64,000 nucleotides of DNA from Bacillus sp. FJAT-49736. GTDB lineage: Bacteria; Bacillota; Bacilli; Bacillales; Bacillaceae_C. The stretch covers positions 763,562-827,561 of the forward strand of contig NZ_JAGYPI010000002.1 of the NCBI RefSeq assembly GCF_018343615.1, read 5' to 3'. Position 1 is the first letter of the stretch, and every line of letters starts with the position of its first letter. Below, one piece after another: positions 1 through 8,279 of this stretch. The translations under genes and the position numbers were made by a program. Under the pieces are notes generated by a model. It worked only from the letters and a program-made list of their open reading frames with translations, did not search any database and was not told the origin of the DNA.

Positions 1-744
1 TACCTTTTTAGCAACCATCTCGAGATCATCCGATACCTGCGGAATAACATATCCTACAAACAGCGGAGATACGACATACCTGGGAACAATTTTACAAGAA
101 ATAGTATTCTCCATATGATAGAAGAATAGATTATAGCTTTCACAACGGTACGGGGCATGATGCAATAAATATTGAATAGCCGCCTGGATAAAATCAGCCA
201 TTCGATTGATTTGCTTCCAATCATACAAATTGATATTCATTTCGCGGAAACCCATAATCGGTTTAGTAGAAATGTTAAAATCTATGGATGAATCTGTATA
301 AATCGTAACTCCTTTAAAGTTCTCCTGCTTTATATTTTTCTTATAATCTACATCTCGTAACCCAACAATTTGCATATGCGGATGCCGAATAGTGCCACCG
401 GAAAATGGTCCGTGATTTTTATAGAAAATAACCGAAGTGAACTTACCGCTGCTCTCGAATTCCAACCAATGCCGTACCGCAAACCTTAACAATGTATGTA
501 AATGTTCACTAGAGTATTCGGAAAGTTCCCCATGACACTCATCTGTTTCGATTAACACAGTTTGCAGCGTATTTTGTAGTGTAGGGAATTTATTTTTCAA
601 AAGGATAATGGAACCTTCCCGGTCTATTATGTTCTCTAATTGGTCCACATTACAGAACGGACAAGAAACCGATTTATTCGTAACGGTTATCGGCTTTTGC
701 TTCCCAATTTGCGATGTAAAATATAATTGCGTATCTAATTCCAT
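1..744 (-). CDS. DUF4931 / GalT-HIT-like protein, 3' end cut by window edge
   Basis: The frame stays open from the ATG at 744 to base 1 with no stop, so at least 248 residues are visible and the C-terminus lies outside the window. A CPFC pair near residues 28-31 and an HPHMQ motif near residue 122 resemble the zinc knuckle and the HxHxQ catalytic strand of galactose-1-phosphate uridylyltransferase/HIT proteins; this combination is typical of DUF4931 proteins of Bacillaceae. The start is preceded by AGAGGTG. The substrate is unknown; a nucleotidyl transferase or hydrolase role is inference. Confidence 0.75.
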   Translation of the reverse strand, partial: MELDTQLYFTSQIGKQKPITVTNKSVSCPFCNVDQLENIIDREGSIILLKNKFPTLQNTLQTVLIETDECHGELSEYSSEHLHTLLRFAVRHWLEFESSGKFTSVIFYKNHGPFSGGTIRHPHMQIVGLRDVDYKKNIKQENFKGVTIYTDSSIDFNISTKPIMGFREMNINLYDWKQINRMADFIQAAIQYLLHHAPYRCESYNLFFYHMENTISCKIVPRYVVSPLFVGYVIPQVSDDLEMVAKKV

Positions 745-892
745 TGTGTCACCTCTTTACACATAAGGGAAACAGTTTTCATTACTGACCCTATTTCCCA
801 ATGAATCCTTTTTTTCAGACGCATGAAAACCTTTTTGAAAAGATTCTTCAAAACCAATACTGTTAAGATTTATTCCCAGTCCGAAAACACCA

Positions 893-1381
893 TTAATATA
901 AATCAAACATATTTACTTCGTACCCAAGTTCTTTTAAATAGTTAAAAAACTGGGCGCGATGGTGGAAGATATGCGTTGTGCTTTCCGCTAGCCATTTTGC
1001 TTGGCTGTGTCCTTGCATATTCTCACCGAAGTAAAAAGGTTTTGATACTTTATCAAAAAAGTCATTCTCAGAAAGGGAATCGTAATAGACTTTAAAATCC
1101 TTATAACCATTTTTCAGAACTTCCGTTAATCCATTTGCATTTCCAGATTGAAGCTTATTCTCCAAATCACGTATTTCCTGTTCCTTCTTCTCTTGTCCGA
1201 TTGCCAAATCTACCGTTGGAATTTGTACAAGATGGTTAGCTAGTTCAAGCAAGGTCCTCATGTTTTTTTGTGGGCGATAATCCCAATCCTTTTCTTGCAC
1301 CTTCGTTAGCAGATTGCTGATCGTACGAACCGCTACATCCCATTCTGAAAACAGAACTTCCTTCATTTTCGTTGTACTCAT
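893..1381 (-). CDS. DinB-fold protein
   Basis: This 162-residue protein has the four-helix DinB layout. A first His sits in ANHLVQIP (about residue 44) and a later His pair lies in STTHIFHHRAQ (about residue 140), as in metal-binding DinB/bacillithiol-transferase-like enzymes. The reading frame extends upstream to 1456, but the ATG at 1381 has AAAGGAGG at the right distance and begins the conserved sequence. DinB-fold proteins are thiol transferases or damage-inducible proteins of mostly unknown substrate. It is the first of four DinB-type genes in the window. Confidence 0.8.
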   Translation of the reverse strand: MSTTKMKEVLFSEWDVAVRTISNLLTKVQEKDWDYRPQKNMRTLLELANHLVQIPTVDLAIGQEKKEQEIRDLENKLQSGNANGLTEVLKNGYKDFKVYYDSLSENDFFDKVSKPFYFGENMQGHSQAKWLAESTTHIFHHRAQFFNYLKELGYEVNMFDLY

Positions 1382-1478
1382 TAACAAAACCTCCTTTTCT
1401 ATACAATTTCGTGAAACACTTGTAAATTCCTCTACAAGAAAAACAAAAAAACCCAACCATTTGGCTGAGCTTTATGAA

Positions 1479-2078
1479 CTATACCGATTTATTTCTTTTT
1501 CTAAAAATCGTAAAAACAACATAGAGAATAATTATTATTACGGCAATAATCATAGCTGGCTGCACGTATGGCCTCGCTATTTCATTCACATTCTCCCAGT
1601 TGGAAGCTAATTTATCCCCTAAATAAATAAAGAATATCGACCATGGAATTGCGGCTAGACCCGTATATAATGTGAATTTACCAAAAGACATTTTTGTAAT
1701 ACCAGCCGGAATGGAAATGGCATGTCTGACGACGGGTACAAAACGTGCGGTGAACACAACACCAGATCCGTACCTTTCAAACCATTTCTCCGCTAAAAGA
1801 ATATGTTTCTCATGAATAAAAATATATTTTCCAAAGCGTTTCAGAAACGGTCTTCCACCGTATGCACCAATCCAATAAATGATGATTTGTGCAATCGTTC
1901 CGCCAATCGTACCGGCAATGATTGCTCCGATAAAGCTGACTTCCCCTTTCGAAACAAGATAACCGGCAAACGCAAGGACAATTTCACTTGGAATAATTTC
2001 AATAACCAGACCTAATACAATGCCTAAATAACCAAGGCCCGCAAAGGTTTGTAATAACGAGTGTATGATATCTCCCAT
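1479..2078 (-). CDS. DedA family membrane protein
   Basis: The 199-residue protein has several hydrophobic helices and the DedA signature region FTARFVPVVRHAISIPAG near residues 109-126, plus an N-terminal re-entrant segment with acidic residues (IEIIPSE). DedA proteins are inner-membrane transporters/flippases linked to lipid-carrier recycling and membrane homeostasis. The ATG is preceded by TGGAGGAA. Bacilli usually carry several DedA paralogues, so no specific symbol is assigned. Confidence 0.88.
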   Translation of the reverse strand: MGDIIHSLLQTFAGLGYLGIVLGLVIEIIPSEIVLAFAGYLVSKGEVSFIGAIIAGTIGGTIAQIIIYWIGAYGGRPFLKRFGKYIFIHEKHILLAEKWFERYGSGVVFTARFVPVVRHAISIPAGITKMSFGKFTLYTGLAAIPWSIFFIYLGDKLASNWENVNEIARPYVQPAMIIAVIIIILYVVFTIFRKRNKSV

Positions 2079-2285
2079 TTTGTTCCTCCATTAAATAATG
2101 CATTCCTTTAAATAGACTGCCTGTTGTATCTTAAAGTTCAGTGTTTTATTCTTAAAGTTCTAGTCCAATCCATTTTCAACCAGACTCCTGTTACAAACAT
2201 CCAATATAGTATAACGTACTCGCATGGAGGATTAAAGCTTTCAAGCTACTTCATTCCTTTTCTCTTACTATTTTAGCAATATTAA
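2079..2285. other. Intergenic stretch without recognised feature
   Basis: About 200 bases upstream of the DedA gene hold AT-rich sequence, presumably its promoter. I see no convincing -35/-10 pair, repeat or small ORF. Confidence 0.3.
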
Positions 2286-2308
2286 AGGGCTCAAAACTAT
2301 TGAGCCCT
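2286..2308 (-). terminator. Probable terminator of second DinB gene
   Basis: AGGGCTCA / TGAGCCCT form an 8-bp stem with a 7-base loop immediately after the DinB stop on the minus strand; the following run (TTTAATATT) is only moderately T-rich. Confidence 0.6.
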
Positions 2309-2312
2309 CTTC

Positions 2313-2744
2313 TTATTTTCCCTTTAATTGCTTTAAATGATGAGCATCATGCTCCACTTCTCCATCCATATATTCCTTAAGGGAAATTATTCTGTTTTTA
2401 ATCGTAAACGTCTTGGATAAATCTTCATTCTGAAGTGCATTTATCTGCAACTGTCGATATTTTATAGCTTCATCTATTATTTGCTGAAGTGAAACACCTG
2501 AATGTGCATAATTTTCTGCTTGTTTATTTCTTTCTTCTACTTGCTCTGCGGTTATTCCTACCAAGGTTTCACCATTTAACATATGTGGTAATCGTTCCTC
2601 ATAAAAGAAGCGATCCCAAAACATCATATGAGAAATAATGGCTGCTTTCGACCATTTCCCTTCCTTATATGGGTGAAAAAAACTTTCATGTTCCTTTTCA
2701 TTAATACTGTTAAGGTAGTCAATCCAATCTTTTAAAGTTCCCAT
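2313..2744 (-). CDS. DinB-like protein
   Basis: The 143-residue protein starts MGTLKDWIDYLNS and ends with DGEVEHDAHHLKQLKGK, the C-terminal His-rich helix of DinB_2-type four-helix bundles; an N-terminal His lies in AAIISHMMFWDRFF. Catalytic role unknown. A GTG at 2753 opens the frame, but the ATG at 2744 is better spaced from GGGGTG. It precedes the ABC exporter genes in the same direction but has its own terminator. Confidence 0.72.
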   Translation of the reverse strand: MGTLKDWIDYLNSINEKEHESFFHPYKEGKWSKAAIISHMMFWDRFFYEERLPHMLNGETLVGITAEQVEERNKQAENYAHSGVSLQQIIDEAIKYRQLQINALQNEDLSKTFTIKNRIISLKEYMDGEVEHDAHHLKQLKGK

Positions 2745-2814
2745 TCTCCACACCCCGCATTATTTAATTCCTTACTATTTCGTCAGCGTATGGAATTATT
2801 CCTCTATGAAAATA

Positions 2815-3624
2815 CTATAATGGTAAATCTCTTTTTCTAAAAATCAATATCGCTAAAGCATACAGGACAAGACCCGCAAAACCAAGACCAAGAGAAACCG
2901 GTAATATGTCTATTGTTCCCTTTGCAATATCTGACGGGTTAAAGGTTGAAAAAACAGTACAATATTTAAGCCATTCAAGATCGGTACTCATTTTCGCTAC
3001 TAGATTGATAGCGAAGAAGACAATTGTAAGACCGCCTGACAATGATAATGCACGCTTCTCATCATTCAACACACACGAAAAGAAAAAGGAGTACCCGCTG
3101 ATAACAAAGAAAAGCAGAAAACCTACCACATTCATTTGAATAAAATTGGATACTTGCAAATCATTGTTATCCATTATCATATTGGATCCTATTAGCACGG
3201 TTGCAATGGTTACTAATGTGATCAGCAAGAGGCCAAGGATTAGTACAGCAGCTTGGCTGACAGCAATTTTTGTCCTGGAAACAGATGTTGAAAGCAAATA
3301 AGCCATCGAACCCCGATCCACCAACCGAACGATAAGCTGTGTAGAAAGAATTACACTATAAATAATTAAAATTAGAAGGAACAGCAGGCCATAAAATTCG
3401 CCTGCCAAAAATCCACCAAGATTCTTCGGCATACCGCCGTCAAACCCAAAAGCACTTAAATATTTTTGCGGCATTTGCTTGATGACTGTATCGAGAGCGT
3501 TTGATTTTGCAAAGGATGGATAAATCCACATAATAAGCAGCACATAAAATGCTGATCCAAATGCATAGCTAAACATTGTTTTCCCCTTCGTCTTCAAAGT
3601 CGATATAAAAAGTGATGTGTTCAT
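2815..3624 (-). CDS. ABC-2 type exporter permease
   Basis: The protein has 269 residues with about six hydrophobic helices and the architecture of ABC-2 permeases: an N-terminal cytoplasmic stretch, a first helix near residues 17-37 and a long extracytoplasmic loop containing FGFDGGMPKNLGGF. Its start overlaps the ATPase stop by 4 bases, so the two subunits are translationally coupled. Bacillus relatives are annotated as antibiotic or lipid exporters; the substrate cannot be read here. Confidence 0.82.
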   Translation of the reverse strand: MNTSLFISTLKTKGKTMFSYAFGSAFYVLLIMWIYPSFAKSNALDTVIKQMPQKYLSAFGFDGGMPKNLGGFLAGEFYGLLFLLILIIYSVILSTQLIVRLVDRGSMAYLLSTSVSRTKIAVSQAAVLILGLLLITLVTIATVLIGSNMIMDNNDLQVSNFIQMNVVGFLLFFVISGYSFFFSCVLNDEKRALSLSGGLTIVFFAINLVAKMSTDLEWLKYCTVFSTFNPSDIAKGTIDILPVSLGLGFAGLVLYALAILIFRKRDLPL

Positions 3625-4511
3625 TGTACCCTCTCCTCCCTGTCATAGAAATGCATAAAAATCTCTTCTAATGATTGGGCATGAATATCTAAATTATTTA
3701 TATCGCATTCTGCTAATGCTTTAACAAAGTGATTATAATCACCTTGGACTGCCACTTTTATTCTGAATCCATTTTCTGAAAGGATAATAAGCCCGGATTT
3801 CTTCAATTTTTCAACATCATCCTGCTTCTGTACAGTGATATCGAAGACCTTTCGCTGCATCGATTGAAGCTGCTGAATATTTTCTATCGCTACCAATCTT
3901 CCATCTTTAATAATTCCAACACGGTCACAGGTACGATCAATTTCCAGAAAAATGTGGGATGACATTAGGATAGTTTTACCTTTGGTCTTTTCTTCTAGAA
4001 TCAAATCAATAAATAAACTTTGCATTAAAGGATCCAATCCAGATGTCGGCTCATCAAGAATTAAAATTTGCGGGTCATGCATAAATGCTGCAACAATCCC
4101 TACCTTTTGCTTCATCCCCTTTGACATTTTACGAATAGGTGTTTTGACATCAAATTGGAATCGCTCAATTAATTCATTCCTTTTCCGATAATCCTTTACC
4201 CCTCTCATCCCGCCTAGCAGATCAAGAAATTGCATTCCATTGATGTCATCCAAAAAGGCAATTTCCCCGGGTAAATAACCTACCAGCTTTTGAATTTCAG
4301 CACTTTTTCCCCAACAATCTAATCCATTTATTTTTGCGAAACCTGCTTTCGGCTTCATAAAGCCCATTAGATGGCGAATAGTAGTTGACTTTCCGGCGCC
4401 ATTTGGACCAAGATATCCAAATACTTCCCCTTCTTTCACCTCAAAGTTCAAATCAAAAATTCCTCTTCCATTTGGGAATACCTTCGTTAATCTATTCATT
4501 TGAATTCCCAT
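3621..4511 (-). CDS. ABC exporter ATP-binding protein
   Basis: The 296-residue ATPase has Walker A GPNGAGKST (residues 35-43), a signature variant MSKGMKQKVG in place of LSGGQ, and Walker B ILILDEPTSGLDP followed by the H-loop SSHIFLE. A C-terminal tail of about 80 residues is typical of drug-exporter ATPases. It pairs with the overlapping permease. The TetR gene faces it across 147 bases, which suggests control by that repressor. Confidence 0.88.
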   Translation of the reverse strand: MGIQMNRLTKVFPNGRGIFDLNFEVKEGEVFGYLGPNGAGKSTTIRHLMGFMKPKAGFAKINGLDCWGKSAEIQKLVGYLPGEIAFLDDINGMQFLDLLGGMRGVKDYRKRNELIERFQFDVKTPIRKMSKGMKQKVGIVAAFMHDPQILILDEPTSGLDPLMQSLFIDLILEEKTKGKTILMSSHIFLEIDRTCDRVGIIKDGRLVAIENIQQLQSMQRKVFDITVQKQDDVEKLKKSGLIILSENGFRIKVAVQGDYNHFVKALAECDINNLDIHAQSLEEIFMHFYDREERVQ

Positions 4512-4532
4512 TATGAACTCCCCTTTTTTAAA

Positions 4533-4603
4533 TGTTTTGAATCAAAATGATTCATTTGCTACATAATACATCGCGTTTTATTAAAAGGCAATATGTTTTG
4601 AAT
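4533..4603. promoter_or_regulatory. Candidate TetR operator region
   Basis: Between the divergent ABC and TetR starts lies the perfect inverted repeat TGAATCA-AAA-TGATTCA (4538-4554). The 10-mer TGTTTTGAAT that enters it (4533-4542) recurs at 4594-4603. Both sites could bind the TetR dimer and cover the two promoters; this is inference from position and symmetry. Confidence 0.5.
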
Positions 4604-4658
4604 AAAATTTATTGTTTCATTTCAAAATATATAGTAATCTGATTTTGAGGTGAAAGAA

Positions 4659-5246
4659 ATGGACGGATATCAACGAAGAACGGAGAAAAAAAAGGAGAAT
4701 ATAAGGAAAGCTGCATTTGAACTTTTTGCCACTTATGGGGTTGAAAAAGTAAGTGTGGCGGAGATTGCAAAGAAGGCAAATGTTTCGCCGGTTACTATTT
4801 ATAATTATTTCGGCAGCAAAGAAGACTTGACGAAATCTGTTATTGAGGAATTTTTTAATACGGAAATGGAGAAATTCAATCAAATAATTAATGCGGATAT
4901 TTCATATCCTAAAAAAGTGGAAAAGATTCTGTTTGATCGAATGGAACTGACAAAATCCATCTCTACGGATTTCATCAAATCCATAACAGACCCTGGAATT
5001 CAAAAACTAATCGAGGAATGGACTAATACTAAAGCAATGCCTGCAATGATGGAGCTTATTGAGCAAGGTCGGCATGGCGGTTACATTCATCCGAACATAA
5101 CAACAGAAGCAATCCTCCTATATTTTCATATTTTCACTGAAGCTATTCAGCATCCAGAATTATTTGCAAATGTAAACAAACAAACGATCATCGATATTGG
5201 TCATCTCTTTTTTTATGGATTAGTCGGACAGCCGAAAAAGGACTAA
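4659..5246 (+). CDS. TetR/AcrR family transcriptional regulator
   Basis: The 195-residue protein has an N-terminal TetR helix-turn-helix around residues 10-55, with VSVAEIAKKANVSPVTIYNYF as recognition unit (quoted in part: AKKANVSPVTIYNYF). The C-terminal ligand domain is unclassified. The ATG at 4659 has GAGGTG six bases upstream and is preferred over the GTG at 4650, which is part of that ribosome binding site. Divergent orientation to the ABC exporter suggests it represses that operon and itself. Confidence 0.85.
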   Translation: MDGYQRRTEKKKENIRKAAFELFATYGVEKVSVAEIAKKANVSPVTIYNYFGSKEDLTKSVIEEFFNTEMEKFNQIINADISYPKKVEKILFDRMELTKSISTDFIKSITDPGIQKLIEEWTNTKAMPAMMELIEQGRHGGYIHPNITTEAILLYFHIFTEAIQHPELFANVNKQTIIDIGHLFFYGLVGQPKKD

Positions 5247-5310
5247 ATCTACTTATTTATTCCAATATTTAGGGGATACAATAAATGGGCAGAGACCTGA
5301 TTTTTTAACT

Positions 5311-5405
5311 GGCACAAAAATTGTTCCGATCAGCACGAATTTTGCTTATATCAGCATGAACTTCGACAGAAACGGCACGAATTTTACCCTAAATGGCACG
5401 AATTG
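5311..5405. repeat. Five degenerate 21-bp tandem units (GCACGAATTTT core)
   Basis: GCAC/GCAT-GAA cores begin at 5312, 5333, 5354, 5375 and 5396, an exact 21-base period. Units differ by point changes in the intervening AT-rich bases. The array lies in the gap between the TetR gene and a convergent small gene and has no ORF. On the minus strand the core reads TTCGTGC, resembling the cores of the two larger arrays in this window. Confidence 0.7.
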
Positions 5406-5448
5406 TATCTTTAGACCTACTAGTATGTCAACCTTTATATTTATGAAA

Positions 5449-5478
5449 AAAGAGATTGGAAGCTTCTCCAATCTCTTT
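5449..5478. terminator. Bidirectional terminator
   Basis: AAAGAGATTGGA / TCCAATCTCTTT form a perfect 12-bp stem with a 6-base loop in the convergent gap between the TetR gene and the small minus-strand gene. Confidence 0.8.
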
Positions 5479-5486
5479 CCTAATTA

Positions 5487-5762
5487 TTATTGCTGTTCTT
5501 CCTCGTTATAATAGTCCACTCCGTACATGGCACCCTCGCTTAACATATTATTATCCTGAAAATCGTATGGGTCAGAATGTCCTACTTTGGTTAATGGTGA
5601 TTTTTTATGTTTATACTTTGTAATCCAGGAATCTGCCTTCACTTTTGCATTTTGAAACATAGTTCTTGCCTTTTCGCGATTATTCTTGGAGGATAAATAG
5701 GAAATCCCTGCTATACCAATTCCTGCTATTACCGCTTTGTTGATACTGCTTAGTTTTGCCAT
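5487..5762 (-). CDS. Small hypothetical protein
   Basis: A 91-residue protein begins MAKLSSINKAVIAGIGIAG and has one weak N-terminal hydrophobic segment (about residues 8-23) followed by a basic, then an acidic tail ending NEEEQQ. The start at 5762 is chosen because AAGGAGGAAG lies at optimal distance; an upstream in-frame codon at 5783 has no such site. I do not recognise a family with certainty; it may be a membrane-associated stress-type protein. Confidence 0.6.
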   Translation of the reverse strand: MAKLSSINKAVIAGIGIAGISYLSSKNNREKARTMFQNAKVKADSWITKYKHKKSPLTKVGHSDPYDFQDNNMLSEGAMYGVDYYNEEEQQ

Positions 5763-6005
5763 TATATCTTCCTCCTTGTCCATTTTCTTTTATTTACCCC
5801 ATTTATCTACGAATCATGCAACATTTTGCAAAAAAACTACTTTATTTTTCAATTAATCTACTTTCGTGTCTCGTATATGTTTACAAAAATCTTAATAAAG
5901 CTTATGCTTCTGGGCATCTCTTCTAAAAAGGGGTGTCAGCCTTAACCGAAAATTATTTCCTAAAATATAGCAGGAATAAAAAGAAAAGTGCCTAAATTAA
6001 ACTTA
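5763..6005. other. Intergenic region between small gene and hxlR-type gene
   Basis: AT-rich sequence holding the divergent promoters. No ORF or strong hairpin was seen before the operator listed next. Confidence 0.3.
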
Positions 6006-6039
6006 CTTACTTTTAGTAAGCAATAAAAAGGTGTATAAT
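6006..6039 (+). promoter_or_regulatory. Promoter and candidate operator of HxlR-type regulator
   Basis: CTTACT-TTT-AGTAAG (6006-6020) is a perfect inverted repeat that covers the expected -35 region, followed by TATAAT at 6034-6039. TTAC-N5-GTAA symmetry is of the kind reported for HxlR/DUF24 regulators such as CatR. Autoregulation is inferred. Confidence 0.55.
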
Positions 6040-6088
6040 AATTTGTAGAAGGTAATCGAAGGATTAACCTTTTTAGGAGGTGTTATTG

Positions 6089-6406
6089 ATGGGCGAATTT
6101 AGCCTTTGTCCTAAGTTCGAAAAGGCATTTCAATTATTGGGCAAACGCTGGATTGGAGTTATTATCCGGGTGCTTATAGAACGGCCGAAAAGATTTAATG
6201 AAATAGCTGATCAAATTCCTCATATAAGCCAGAAAATGCTGTCGGACCGGCTTAAGGAACTTGAAAATGAAGGTATTGTCGTTCGGGAGGTCTATCCAGA
6301 AACACCTGTACGAATTGAATATCGTTTAACAGACAAAGGACATGCTATTATGCCTGTTCTGGATGAGGTTCAGCATTGGGCAGATAAATGGATTGGTGCG
6401 GAGTAA
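6089..6406 (+). CDS. HxlR/DUF24 family winged-helix regulator
   Basis: The 105-residue protein has the HxlR fold: N-terminal CPKFEKAFQLLGKRW with a conserved Cys (about residue 6), then RFNEIADQIPHISQKMLSDRL as helix-turn-helix, and a wing ending RIEYRLTDKG. DUF24 regulators with this N-terminal Cys, such as YodB, CatR and HypR, sense quinones, aldehydes or disulfide stress. The ATG at 6089 is set by AGGAGG at 6075-6080. No target enzyme gene is adjacent, so its regulon is unknown apart from likely autocontrol. Confidence 0.85.
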   Translation: MGEFSLCPKFEKAFQLLGKRWIGVIIRVLIERPKRFNEIADQIPHISQKMLSDRLKELENEGIVVREVYPETPVRIEYRLTDKGHAIMPVLDEVQHWADKWIGAE

Positions 6407-6435
6407 AGCTGTTTATAAAGTTTGTATGAATAAAG

Positions 6436-6480
6436 AAGGTGCCAGGCACCAGATTTCTTGAATCTGGTGCCTGGCACCTT
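6436..6480. terminator. Long bidirectional terminator built on GGTGCCAGGCACC repeat
   Basis: A perfect 20-bp stem (arms 6436-6455 and 6461-6480) with a 5-base loop sits between convergent hxlR-type and proS genes and is followed by a T-rich run. The arm contains the palindromic GGTGCCAGGCACC unit that is common between Bacillaceae genes. Confidence 0.85.
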
Positions 6481-6487
6481 TTATTTT

Positions 6488-7924
6488 TTAGTATGCTTTT
6501 GCCCAGTAAACGAGGTGTTTTGCTTCTTCGCCACAGCATACACATTTGTCAGAAAGATGTTCTTGTTCAAATGGAATGCATCGAGATGTTGCGGCTGTTT
6601 CTTCTTTAATGAAGTTTTCGCACGCCTCGCTTCCGCACCACATTGCCTTGATGAAGCCTGGGTTTTCTACTAAATTCGTTTTGAACTCATCCATGTTGTA
6701 AGCTACACTTGTTTTTTCTTCACGGTGTTTTTTGGCTTTTTCAAATAGATTTTGTTGAATTTCTTCTAGTAATGCTGGAATTTTTGTTTCTAATTCATCG
6801 ATAGGCACAATGATTTTTTCACTTGTATCACGTCTTGCCAATACGACTTGACCTTTTTCAATATCTTTAGGTCCAACTTCTAGGCGGACTGGAATACCTT
6901 TCATTTCGTACTCATTGAACTTCCAGCCAGGCATTTTGTCGCTAGCATCGATATCTACGCGAGCAACTTTGCTAATTCGGTCTTTTAGTTCATATGCTTT
7001 ATCCAATACACCTTCTTTATGCTGAGCGATTGGAACAATCATTACTTGTTTTGGTGCAATTCTTGGTGGAACAACCAGGCCGCGGTTGTCACCGTGAACC
7101 ATGATCAATGCACCAATTAGACGAGTTGTAATTCCCCATGACGTTTGATTAACTGTTTGCAACTTGCCATCTTTATCCGTGAACTGAATGCCAAAAGCCT
7201 CCGCAAATCCTGTTCCTAAATGATGTGATGTGCCGGATTGCAATGCTTTTCCATCGTGCATTAGACTTTCAATGGTAAGAGTAAATTTAGCTCCTGCAAA
7301 CTTTTCCTTCTCCGTCTTTTGACCTTTTAATACAGGCACAGCCAAGTAACTTTCTACTACTTCCGCATATACCTCTAACATTTTACGAGTTTCCTCAGCA
7401 GCCTCTTCCTCAGTAGCATGGCATGTATGACCTTCTTGCCATAAAAACTCTAAAGAACGAAGGAACGGTCTTGTTGTCTTTTCCCAACGTACTACATTTG
7501 CCCATTGATTATAAAGCTTTGGTAGGTCACGGTAAGAATGAATAATATTTGCGTAATGCTCTCCAAATAGAACCTCGGAAGTTGGACGGACAACAAGTGG
7601 CTCAGCTAATTCTTCTGATCCACCATGTGTTACCAATGCAACTTCTGGCGCAAAGCCTTCAATATGGTCCTTCTCTTTTTGAAGCAGGCTTTGAGGAATT
7701 AATAATGGCATATATACATTCTCATGCCCTGTTTCTTTAATTCTACGGTCCAAAACGCCTTGGATATTTTCCCAAATTGCATATCCGTATGGACGAATAA
7801 TCATTGAACCTCTAACGGAAGAATAATCCACTAAATCTGCTTTTTTGACTACGTCCGTATACCATTGGGCAAAATCATCTTCCATAGCAGTGATTTCTTC
7901 CACAAATTTTTTATCTTTTGCCAT
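6488..7924 (-). CDS. proS: Prolyl-tRNA synthetase (archaeal/eukaryotic type)
   Basis: This 478-residue class II synthetase charges tRNA-Pro with proline. It lacks the large insertion/editing domain of the ~570-residue bacterial type and matches the short archaeal-type (ProS3) class: [11 protein letters not shown] and [15 protein letters not shown]-like motif 2 sequence, [18 protein letters not shown] motif 3, an anticodon-binding domain, and a C-terminal Cys-rich zinc domain (CGSEACENF ... CVCCGEEA). A T-box leader upstream shows induction by uncharged tRNA. Bacilli often carry a second, bacterial-type ProRS elsewhere. Confidence 0.95.
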   Translation of the reverse strand: MAKDKKFVEEITAMEDDFAQWYTDVVKKADLVDYSSVRGSMIIRPYGYAIWENIQGVLDRRIKETGHENVYMPLLIPQSLLQKEKDHIEGFAPEVALVTHGGSEELAEPLVVRPTSEVLFGEHYANIIHSYRDLPKLYNQWANVVRWEKTTRPFLRSLEFLWQEGHTCHATEEEAAEETRKMLEVYAEVVESYLAVPVLKGQKTEKEKFAGAKFTLTIESLMHDGKALQSGTSHHLGTGFAEAFGIQFTDKDGKLQTVNQTSWGITTRLIGALIMVHGDNRGLVVPPRIAPKQVMIVPIAQHKEGVLDKAYELKDRISKVARVDIDASDKMPGWKFNEYEMKGIPVRLEVGPKDIEKGQVVLARRDTSEKIIVPIDELETKIPALLEEIQQNLFEKAKKHREEKTSVAYNMDEFKTNLVENPGFIKAMWCGSEACENFIKEETAATSRCIPFEQEHLSDKCVCCGEEAKHLVYWAKAY

Positions 7925-7975
7925 GTTCTATCTTCCTTTCCGAATTAATTAAAGTGTTGCTGCCATCAATGAACG

Positions 7976-8218
7976 CAAAAAAGACCTCGCTTCCCAAAAG
8001 GGACCGAGGCCTGGTGGTACCACCCTTATTTACAGCTAAATAAGCTGTACACTCTCTCTTGATAACGGAAAACTCCGCATGTATCTTAGTCAAAATCGAT
8101 ACAGAACTCCAAGGCAGGTTCAAATGTGGTCTTTGAAAATCTTGCACCAACTGATTTTCTCTCTTAAAAAGACGGAAACACTTTACTAATCCTTTTCAAC
8201 GTTTTTCATTATAATTTT
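7976..8218 (-). ncRNA. T-box leader of proS
   Basis: On the minus strand the leader contains the T-box core GGGTGGTACCACC (8011-8023) and ends in a terminator with stem CCTCGGTCCC / GGGAAGCGAGG followed by TTTTTT (7977-8009). A proline codon CCT at 8116-8118, in a loop after the conserved GAA, is the likely specifier, read by tRNA-Pro. Uncharged tRNA would stabilise the antiterminator and allow proS transcription. Confidence 0.9.
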
Positions 8219-8224
8219 TTAATT

Positions 8225-8253
8225 ACTATATTCATTTTTCGCTTAATTGTCAA
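8225..8253 (-). promoter_or_regulatory. SigA-type promoter of proS T-box transcript
   Basis: Minus strand TTGACA (8253-8248), a 17-base spacer, and TATAGT (8230-8225), placing the start just upstream of the T-box. Confidence 0.8.
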
Positions 8254-8279
8254 GGTGATACGGAAAAGATTAATTATCC

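Noticed and set aside
7911-8150. 79-codon minus-strand ORF upstream of proS
   Set aside because: It lies entirely in the T-box leader and overlaps the terminator and antiterminator.
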